DNA from: Thermanaerothrix solaris
GTDB lineage: Bacteria; Chloroflexota; Anaerolineae; Anaerolineales; Anaerolineaceae
Direction: 5' to 3'
Assembly (NCBI RefSeq): GCF_032334255.1
Contig: NZ_JAUHMF010000002.1
Coordinates: 806,001-870,000 of the forward strand
DNA: 64,000 nucleotides
Made by a program: the position numbers and the translations under genes. The notes below the pieces were generated by a model that worked only from the letters and a program-made list of their open reading frames with translations, was not told where the DNA came from and searched no databases. Positions 57,923 through 64,000 of this stretch are shown one piece after another; the first letter of the stretch is position 1, and every line of letters starts with the position of its first letter.

Positions 57923-59569
57923 ATGAACGGTGATGCTTCAAAAACGGTGGTGGTTGTTGGATCGGGTGCTGCAGGTATGACGGCAGCGCTGGCGGCAAAG
58001 GAAGCCGGCCTTAAGCCTATCATTGTTGAAAGCATGGACACCATCGGTGGGTCCTCAGGGATGTCGGGCGGGGGAATGTGGATTCCCAATAATCCCCTCA
58101 TGCTTAAGGCCGGGGTGCCCGATTCCTATGAGCAAGCCCGCTTGTATATGGATACCGTAATCGGCGATGTCGGTCCGGCCAGTTCACCCGAGCGCCGCGA
58201 GGCCTATTTGCGCGAAGGTCCGCGGATGGTGGAATGGCTCTCGCGCTTAGGATTTCGCTTTTTCTATACCCCGGGCTATGCCGATTATTATCCTGAACAG
58301 CCTGGGGGGAGCGTCAAAGGACGATGCGTCGAACCCGATTTCTTTGACCTCAACAAGTTGGGTGCTTACAAAAACAAGATCAACGGCGCCCTTCCCCTGG
58401 CACTGCATACCTTAGATGCCTCTAAAATCTCACTTTCGTTTCGCCTTTTTTCCGCTTTTCTCCATACTGCCTACGTGATCGGGATTCGCAGCATTGGCAG
58501 CCGGCTGATCGGCAAGTCGTTGACCGGCCTCGGTGGTGCCTTGATTGGTCAACTCGTGTACCTCGCGTTGCAGCGCGCTATCCCCATTTGGACTAATAGC
58601 CCTATGGTGGAGTTGATCTACGAATCTGGAAAGGTCAAGGGCGTGGTAGTGGAAAAAGAGGGTAAGCGCAGTGCTATTTATGCCAGGGCGGTAATTCTGG
58701 CTGCGGGTGGTTTTGCCCATAACAATGAGATGCGGCAGACCTATCATCCTCACCCGATCACCACCAATTGGACAGTAGCCAGTCCTGGCGATTTGGGAGT
58801 AGCTATCCAAGCCGGGATGGCCATCGGCGCCGCTACGGCCTTGATGGATGAAGCCTGGTGGGGGCCGGTGTTTATTGATCACAAGGGCAAAGCACAGTTC
58901 ATGCTTTGGGAACGTTCAGCACCGTTTGGGTTTATTGTGGACAGTTCCGGTCAGCGGTTTATGAATGAGTCCGCGTCATATGTGGATTGTGGGCATTGGC
59001 AATACGAACGCCATAAACAGGTGCCAGCGATCCCGGCATTTTTAATTATGGACTCGCGGCATCGAAAATATTATCCCTTTGGGATGATGCTGCCGGGTAT
59101 CACACCCAAAGAATGGTTCGAATCAGGCATGATGGTTAGGGCAAATTCGCTACCCGAGTTGGCCCAGGCTTGTGGAATAGATGCGGATAACCTCGTAAAA
59201 ACGGCAGAGCGCTTCAATCGCTTTGCCAAGACCGGCAAAGACCTGGATTTTCACCGTGGGGATAGCGCCTATGACCGTGTTTATAGCGATCCAACGGTCA
59301 AGCCCAACCCCAACCTTGGACCAGTAGAGCGGCCGCCCTTTTATGCGGTACGGGTGTGGCCCGGTGACCTGGGGACTAAAGGTGGTTTGTTGACCGATGA
59401 ATGGGCGCGGGTCATACGTGAGGATGGCCAGCCTATCGAGGGATTGTATGCTGCCGGCAATACGACGGCTTCGGTGATGGGGCGTACCTATCCTGGCCCC
59501 GGTGCCACCCTTGGCCCGGCGATGGTCTTTGGGATGATCGCTGGTCGCCATGCGGCGACTCTGGGTTAA
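57923..59569 (+). CDS. FAD-dependent dehydrogenase, KstD/fumarate-reductase-like
   Basis: 548 residues. The N-terminal FAD motif VVVVGSGAAGMTAALAAKEAG (about residues 8-28) is followed by VESMDTIGGSSGMSGGGMW, typical of 3-ketosteroid dehydrogenase-like flavoproteins (FAD_binding_2). The C-terminal FAD-contact block GLYAAGNTTASVMGRTYPGPGATLGPAM matches the same group. Members introduce or reduce C=C bonds next to a carbonyl in steroids, hopanoid-like or other enones. No signal peptide, so cytoplasmic. The gene is followed by a PadR regulator in the same orientation. Substrate unknown. Confidence 0.85.
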   Translation: MNGDASKTVVVVGSGAAGMTAALAAKEAGLKPIIVESMDTIGGSSGMSGGGMWIPNNPLMLKAGVPDSYEQARLYMDTVIGDVGPASSPERREAYLREGPRMVEWLSRLGFRFFYTPGYADYYPEQPGGSVKGRCVEPDFFDLNKLGAYKNKINGALPLALHTLDASKISLSFRLFSAFLHTAYVIGIRSIGSRLIGKSLTGLGGALIGQLVYLALQRAIPIWTNSPMVELIYESGKVKGVVVEKEGKRSAIYARAVILAAGGFAHNNEMRQTYHPHPITTNWTVASPGDLGVAIQAGMAIGAATALMDEAWWGPVFIDHKGKAQFMLWERSAPFGFIVDSSGQRFMNESASYVDCGHWQYERHKQVPAIPAFLIMDSRHRKYYPFGMMLPGITPKEWFESGMMVRANSLPELAQACGIDADNLVKTAERFNRFAKTGKDLDFHRGDSAYDRVYSDPTVKPNPNLGPVERPPFYAVRVWPGDLGTKGGLLTDEWARVIREDGQPIEGLYAAGNTTASVMGRTYPGPGATLGPAMVFGMIAGRHAATLG

Positions 59570-59599
59570 ACGCGAAGGACGGATAGTGGTTAACATAGG

Positions 59600-59640
59600 A
59601 GCGAGGGTTGGGTGATCTGCGCTAACCCTTGCTTGCTTTA
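59600..59640 (+). terminator. Possible weak terminator between the KstD-like and PadR genes
   Basis: AGCGAGGGTT and AACCCTTGCT can form a 10-bp stem (one G-T pair) around a 14-nt loop. The downstream tract TGCTTTATG is poor in T. Confidence 0.4.
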
Positions 59641-59725
59641 TGCCGAGGTCAGGTCTTGGGTGTAAAGGTTGAGATATATCGGTGGTGAGACAATCTCCGT
59701 AAGGGAGAAATGTCCGTAGGAAGAA

Positions 59726-60286
59726 ATGACCATCATGGAAATTGACTATATCCTGCTTGGACTGATCAAGTTGTACAAAGAGGTAACCGGCTATGAATTA
59801 AACCGGATTATTCGCGATTCAAATCGCTACTTCATCTCTGTGTCCCTGGCTTACATTTATCCGGTGCTCAAGCGTTTGTATCAGCGGGGTTGGGTGACCT
59901 ATGCGGCTATGCCGATCCCTAATCGTCCAGATAAAAAGGTGTATCGTATCACGCCCTTAGGTGAGCAGGTCTTACACACCTGGCTCGAAGCCCCGATAGA
60001 ACCGGATATGTATTTTCGATCTTTTTTGCTCAAAATGCAGTTTGCCACCCTCATGAGCAAGTCAACGATTCTGGCTCACATTGAACGCGAGATACAACGC
60101 CTGGAAGAAAAGATCCGTGATGTGAATCAACTCTCCTACTGCATTGACTCGGAAAAACTGGATGCCCGAAGCTGTGAGGTGCTGGCGCGGATGGCTCAAT
60201 TACTCCGCGATACGGATCAGTTGCGGATCGAGTGGTTGAGACGCTGGCAAGAAAACTTAGCAAAATGCAATGAGGGGCCCGAATAG
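59726..60286 (+). CDS. PadR-family transcriptional regulator
   Basis: 186 residues with ribosome site AGGA 4 nt before the ATG. The winged helix has YILLGLIKLYKEVTGYELNRII, SLAYIYPVLKRLYQRGWV and KKVYRITPLGEQVL. The C-terminal half (residues 90-186) is a helical virulence-activator-type dimerisation domain. It lies 156 bp after the KstD-like gene and is the best candidate to bind the direct repeats in that gene's promoter. A second PadR gene is at 3841-4422. Confidence 0.85.
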   Translation: MTIMEIDYILLGLIKLYKEVTGYELNRIIRDSNRYFISVSLAYIYPVLKRLYQRGWVTYAAMPIPNRPDKKVYRITPLGEQVLHTWLEAPIEPDMYFRSFLLKMQFATLMSKSTILAHIEREIQRLEEKIRDVNQLSYCIDSEKLDARSCEVLARMAQLLRDTDQLRIEWLRRWQENLAKCNEGPE

Positions 60287-60360
60287 ATTACTCGATCAAA
60301 TCCCAATTAAATGGTCGGACCATATCCACCGTGCCCTTTTCTGGATTTATTCCGACAAAT

Positions 60361-62856
60361 CTATAGGCTGAATGCCGGTACTTTTTGCTCTTGGTCCTCA
60401 ATGGTGATCAAAAAGTACGGACACCACACAACTCCAAATAATTCAACAAAGACATTGCTGCGTTGCGGAGGTAACGGCACCTGAGTTTCCTCAGTGATGA
60501 TCTTGGTCCACCGTTCCTGAAGGGTTGAAAGGGTTTTCTGGTAATCTTGCTCTAAGGCTGCCAATTGCTTTTCTAGGGCTTCCAGGTCTTTTTTCTCCTG
60601 CTCCCACGCGGCTTTGGCTTGAGCTGTCAGTCGCCTTTTGGTTAGTGAACTGGAAACGCTGCGCTTTCGGCCTCCGAACAGACTCATGAGCAACTCACCC
60701 CCGGCGCCCAGTTCTTCGATCCGCCGTTGCGAAAACTCATCTTCCTTCCGCTTAACCTCAGCCTTTTGGCGCTCAATGCGCTCCTTCAAGGCATCTATCT
60801 TGCGTTGATAGGTCTCTTCCAGTTTGGCTTTCTCGGCGCGAATGGTCGCTTGAGCGGCTTGCTCACATTGCTTTCGAAAGTCCTCTTCCGTAACGGCGGG
60901 GCTGGCGTAAACTTTGAGCGCTTCGTTAGCACGTAAATAAATGGTTCCATTACGGAAGACCCAATCCACGAAATCTTTTTCTAGGTCTTTGAGCAGCCGT
61001 ACGTTGCTAAGCCATGCGGGAAGCGGTGCAAAGAATGACTGGGGTAGGGGATGAGAGTGAAGGGAACCTGGCTCGAGATTGCGCCAGGCAAATTTCTCCC
61101 AGGGGATTAACCCACTGGGTTCGCGGTCTACCAAGGCGGTCAGTTTACGGCTGAATTCAAGGTTATATTTGCGTGCCAGGTAACGGATTTCGGCCTGAGC
61201 TAACAATGCCGGGATATACAGAATGCCCCGGGTCGTTACCTCGCGGGCAGGAGATAGCCCTGCCATGGTCATGGCTTGTTGCAGGTCAAGGTTGCCGGGA
61301 AGGAAAAATTCATCAATTCCTGCTGGAACAGCCGGGCGTGTGCTGGAGAAGGCAGCGGATTTCTCGCTCTTAATTGGGCTTTGAGAAGGGGGTTGGGGTG
61401 GGGTCTGGGCGGAAATGGTTGATTCCACAGGAGGAGTTACAGGCTGACCCTGTCGCTTAGCCAGCCGATTTAGGGCCGGGATTTGGGAGCGAGTGAGCGG
61501 TCCGGCCAGGAAGTTTAGCGCCCAACGCGTCTGGAAGAGCGTTGGTCCTTTTGAGTGAACATTGTGAAGAAAGAACACCCGTTTGCCCAAACTCGAGATC
61601 ATTCGATCCATTTGACCCCGATCTAACGCACCGGTGATGGTTTCTAATCCATCAAGCAAGCGGTCTTTATCTCGCTGGGTCTGTAAACGCCCGATGGCCC
61701 AGGTTCCAGCGTTTGAGAGACCTTTGTAATCCAGATCTACCGGGTTTTGAGTAGCCAGAAGCAACCCGACGCCAAACGCCCGGGCTTGTTTGAGCATGCG
61801 GAGCATCACCGGGCGGGAAGGCGGATTAGCAACAGGTGGGAGGTAACCCAGAATTTCGTCAAAGTAGACAATGGCGCGCAAGCCGCTGGTGCCACGCTGG
61901 TTTCGCATCCAAGCCTCAATGGCGGTGAAAAGCAACGTCACGAAGAACATGCGTTCATTGTCGTTCAAGTGGGCAAGATAAAATATAGAGTGGCGAGGCT
62001 TTCCTTCTGGGGTGTAGAGGAAGGCCGCCACATCCAAGGGATCTCCCTCAAGCCAGGTCTGAAAAGACGGAGAAGCCAAGAAGTTGTTGAGCAGCATCGC
62101 CAATTCGGCTCGCTCCTTGGGAGGGAAAAAATTATCCAGCGCAAAAGCCCCCAAGCGGTCAAAAGGCGGGCTCTGGGTTTGCATAATCAATTCAGTGAGG
62201 TCTAAGGCGTATCCCTGACTCCAAGCGGTTTCAATGATGTTTGAAATGAGGATGTGTTCCCGCGAACGAAGTGGATCAATATTATCCAGACCCACCAGAC
62301 CGAGCAAAGCCGTAACGGTGCTGCTAATTTTTTCACGCAGGATTTCGCGGTTCTCCTCCCAGGGCACATTAGGTGCAGCAAACGAGGTTAGGATATTTAC
62401 GGGTACCCCGGCCGAGGAACCGGGGGTATAAATGGTGTAATCAACCGCTTCCTGAAGAGCCCTCAGTTGTTCAGGACCTAACCCCCATTTGGCCAGGCCC
62501 TCACGCCACATTTGAGCCGTTTCAGCTGCGAGTTCACTTAGTGATTTACCGCTCCGACGGGCGCTCTCCGGATCTAGCCAGGGTTCGAAATCCTCAGGGC
62601 GTAATTCGGGAAAATGGAGCACCAGATTGGTCAGATCACCCTTGGGATCAATGATGATGGCGGGGATGCCCTGTAATGCAGCCTCTTCAAGCAGAGAGAT
62701 GCACAACCCCGTTTTACCTGAACCGGTCATACCGGTGATCACCGCATGGGTGGTCAAGTCGGCAGGATCGTAAATGAGCGGTTTTTCGGAGACCTCATTT
62801 TTGGCGGGATCGAAAATCCGGCCAAGATAAAAACCAGTTGGTCTTTCACTGCTCAT
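60361..62856 (-). CDS. HerA-like/DUF853 P-loop ATPase with C-terminal coiled coil
   Basis: 831 residues. Walker A TGMTGSGKTG (residues 41-50), IIDPKGDLTNLV and Walker B IVYFDEILGYLPP place it in the HerA/FtsK-like ATPases (conjugation-type helicase HerA-like). An arginine-finger-like region QARAFGVGLLLATQNPVDLDYK follows. Residues 470-520 are a Pro/Ser-rich linker. From about 655 to 790 a long charged coiled coil with a central GGRKRS loop is present, before a short C-terminal domain. HerA works with the nuclease NurA in archaea, but no NurA gene is adjacent. It may pump DNA or remodel protein; role unknown. Confidence 0.85.
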   Translation of the reverse strand: MSSERPTGFYLGRIFDPAKNEVSEKPLIYDPADLTTHAVITGMTGSGKTGLCISLLEEAALQGIPAIIIDPKGDLTNLVLHFPELRPEDFEPWLDPESARRSGKSLSELAAETAQMWREGLAKWGLGPEQLRALQEAVDYTIYTPGSSAGVPVNILTSFAAPNVPWEENREILREKISSTVTALLGLVGLDNIDPLRSREHILISNIIETAWSQGYALDLTELIMQTQSPPFDRLGAFALDNFFPPKERAELAMLLNNFLASPSFQTWLEGDPLDVAAFLYTPEGKPRHSIFYLAHLNDNERMFFVTLLFTAIEAWMRNQRGTSGLRAIVYFDEILGYLPPVANPPSRPVMLRMLKQARAFGVGLLLATQNPVDLDYKGLSNAGTWAIGRLQTQRDKDRLLDGLETITGALDRGQMDRMISSLGKRVFFLHNVHSKGPTLFQTRWALNFLAGPLTRSQIPALNRLAKRQGQPVTPPVESTISAQTPPQPPSQSPIKSEKSAAFSSTRPAVPAGIDEFFLPGNLDLQQAMTMAGLSPAREVTTRGILYIPALLAQAEIRYLARKYNLEFSRKLTALVDREPSGLIPWEKFAWRNLEPGSLHSHPLPQSFFAPLPAWLSNVRLLKDLEKDFVDWVFRNGTIYLRANEALKVYASPAVTEEDFRKQCEQAAQATIRAEKAKLEETYQRKIDALKERIERQKAEVKRKEDEFSQRRIEELGAGGELLMSLFGGRKRSVSSSLTKRRLTAQAKAAWEQEKKDLEALEKQLAALEQDYQKTLSTLQERWTKIITEETQVPLPPQRSNVFVELFGVVWCPYFLITIEDQEQKVPAFSL

Positions 62857-63020
62857 GTGGATATCCTGTTTTTTGAAGTCTTAGTTTCATTATAGCATCA
62901 TGATGATCTATAAATTATTTCCATGAAGTGAGTTTTGGCAAGAGTGGCTATAGTTACATAACGTCATGAACGCCTGTGGGTTGCCTCACTGTTGTGGTGT
63001 GAGTTGAGTGTCGGGCCCAA

Positions 63021-63048
63021 TTTACCCTCTTTTTCCTCGTGCTATAAT
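63021..63048 (+). promoter_or_regulatory. Promoter of the membrane glycosyltransferase gene
   Basis: TTTACC (63021-63026) and TATAAT (63043-63048) are 16 bp apart, and the -10 is extended by TGC. It ends 12 bp before the ATG, giving a leader of about 6 nt. The preceding stretch from 62857 shows no other feature. Confidence 0.7.
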
Positions 63049-63060
63049 CTCCCCTGAGCC

Positions 63061-64000
63061 ATGGCTGAGTCTAAAACCCCTACCGAGTCCTCTTCCTCAC
63101 CGCTGCGGCGCTCGGCTTTGCGCCAGGTAAATTTGCGCCTGATCTTGCAGCCGGGCGAACATTATCACCTGAATGTCACCACCCTAACCCCTGAGGGTGA
63201 ACCCCTGGAAACCCATACCCTGGCGCTGAGTAACCCACCGCAGAATGCTGAATCACTTCCTTTGCCATCTTGGGTAACTGAGGCGGTACCCTCGGCGGGC
63301 GCAAGGTTCTGGCAGCGTCTTTGGTCGCGCGTGCAAGCCCTGCCGTGGGTGGGCGCTTTGACCGTGCTGGCCATAGCCTTTTATGCATTCACGCGTCTGG
63401 TAGGTTTAGACCGTTTCCCGATCTATTTCTTCAGCGATGAGGCTGTGCAAACACTTTTAGCTGCCGATTTCCTGCGCGATGGTTTACGCAATTATGACGG
63501 CGAGTTTCTCCCTACCTACTTCGAGAACGGCGGTCAGTACAACCTGAGCCTGTCGGTGTATCTCCAGGTGTTGCCTTATCTGCTCTTTGGCCGCTCGGTG
63601 ATCGTCACGCGGGCAACGTCTGCCTTGATTACCTGTTTGGCAGCGCTGTGGGTAGCGTTAATCATGCGCCGAGCCTTTGGAAGTCGTTTTCCCTGGTTAG
63701 CGACGTTAATTTTGACCGTCACACCGGCTTGGTTTTTGCATTCGCGCACGGCGTTTGAAACGGCTTTGGCAACCAGTTTTTACGCTGGCTTTCTTTACTA
63801 TTACTCGCGTTATCGCTTGGAGCAGCCGCGTTATTTGCTCTCTGCCGCCCTTATGGCTGCGCTAACCTTTTATAGTTACAGCCCGGCCCAGGTCGTGGTG
63901 GCGGTGAGTGTCGTTCTGCTGGCGGTACTCGACGCTCGCTATCACTTACAGCACCGCCGCGAGGCGGGACAGGCACTGGGGTTAGGGGTGCTTCTGCTTC
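63061..64000 (+). CDS. Membrane glycosyltransferase, GT39/PMT-like (C-terminal part outside window)
   Basis: 313 codons are visible and the frame is open at the right edge. A hydrophilic N-terminal region of about 95 residues precedes the first membrane helix (LPWVGALTVLAIAFYAF). The first outer loop has FFSDEAV with the Asp-Glu pair expected at the catalytic loop of GT-C enzymes such as ArnT and PMT, and several hydrophobic segments follow (LITCLAALWVALIM, WLATLILTVTPAWFL). It should transfer a sugar from a polyprenyl-phosphate carrier to a surface molecule. No ribosome site precedes the ATG, consistent with a nearly leaderless mRNA. Confidence 0.75.
   Translation, partial: MAESKTPTESSSSPLRRSALRQVNLRLILQPGEHYHLNVTTLTPEGEPLETHTLALSNPPQNAESLPLPSWVTEAVPSAGARFWQRLWSRVQALPWVGALTVLAIAFYAFTRLVGLDRFPIYFFSDEAVQTLLAADFLRDGLRNYDGEFLPTYFENGGQYNLSLSVYLQVLPYLLFGRSVIVTRATSALITCLAALWVALIMRRAFGSRFPWLATLILTVTPAWFLHSRTAFETALATSFYAGFLYYYSRYRLEQPRYLLSAALMAALTFYSYSPAQVVVAVSVVLLAVLDARYHLQHRREAGQALGLGVLLL

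Noticed and set aside
61747..62205. Plus-strand frame opposite the HerA-like ATPase
   Set aside because: Shadow of the minus-strand gene, which has intact Walker motifs across this stretch.

Overview
The window looks like chromosomal DNA from an anaerobic or facultative member of the Chloroflexota, probably Anaerolineae. This is an inference from content, not from a marker gene. Supporting signs are moderate GC, lipoproteins with long Thr/Pro tethers, a FabL-type enoyl reductase, DUF2089/SHOCT-like gene pairs, a kinase with about ten GAF domains, many secreted proteins of unknown function, menaquinone synthesis (MenA), and no outer-membrane genes. Housekeeping genes (hisD, csaA, mrp, dinG, initiator tRNA) are scattered among transport, regulation and envelope genes. 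I saw no insertion sequence, prophage, integrase or CRISPR array.

Layout. 1-2.0 kb: an iron/polyamine-type ABC importer running off the left edge. 2.1-6.8 kb: DUF309 and FabL genes, a PadR regulator with a membrane protein, an MFS exporter and a DUF2089/SHOCT-like pair. 7-11.4 kb: a FemAB-like acyltransferase with Mrp, then CsaA, a Nudix-derived regulator and a sugar-binding lipoprotein. 11.4-16.4 kb: a minus-strand envelope cluster (amidase, two L,D-transpeptidases, LURP-one protein, unknown protein, thioredoxin-TPR). 16.5-17.6 kb: flavin reductase and AMMECR1. 17.7-23.7 kb: an amino-sugar locus (GntR, ABC importer without ATPase, ROK kinase, SIS isomerase). 24.1-25.7 kb: hisD behind a histidine-codon leader peptide and an attenuator. 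25.8-27.9 kb: two secreted proteins. 28.2-38.5 kb: a signalling operon (REC with degenerate GGDEF, 2285-residue kinase, CheY-like receiver, alpha/beta hydrolase lacking its serine) followed by an MFS exporter. 38.5-40.3 kb: HDAC-like deacetylase, small membrane protein, bacteriohemerythrin. 40.4-43.8 kb: three genes linked by 4-bp overlaps (radical SAM, VOC-like, PlsY-DegV fusion). 44-47.6 kb: a lipoprotein, then a PerR-like regulator with a perfect PerR box and a P1B-4 metal ATPase. 47.7-50.2 kb: a NitT/TauT-type ABC importer. 50.2-53.1 kb: MenA and a PilZ-containing cellulose-synthase-like enzyme. 53.3-64 kb: DinG, YbjN-like and DUF72 proteins, initiator tRNA, a KstD-like flavoprotein with a PadR regulator, a HerA-like ATPase, and the start of a membrane glycosyltransferase.

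Most notable points: (1) the histidine leader peptide and terminator/antiterminator before hisD, apparently leaderless; (2) the PlsY-DegV fusion, which would join an acyl-phosphate-using acyltransferase to a fatty-acid-binding (FakB-type) domain, coupled to a radical SAM gene; (3) the ten-GAF kinase operon with a catalytically dead-looking hydrolase; (4) a PerR box laid over the promoter of perR and a P1B-4 ATPase; (5) a symmetric -10 element between the initiator tRNA and a divergent gene. Several promoters carry an extended -10 (TGnTATAAT), and some sit so close to the ATG that leaderless mRNAs are likely.
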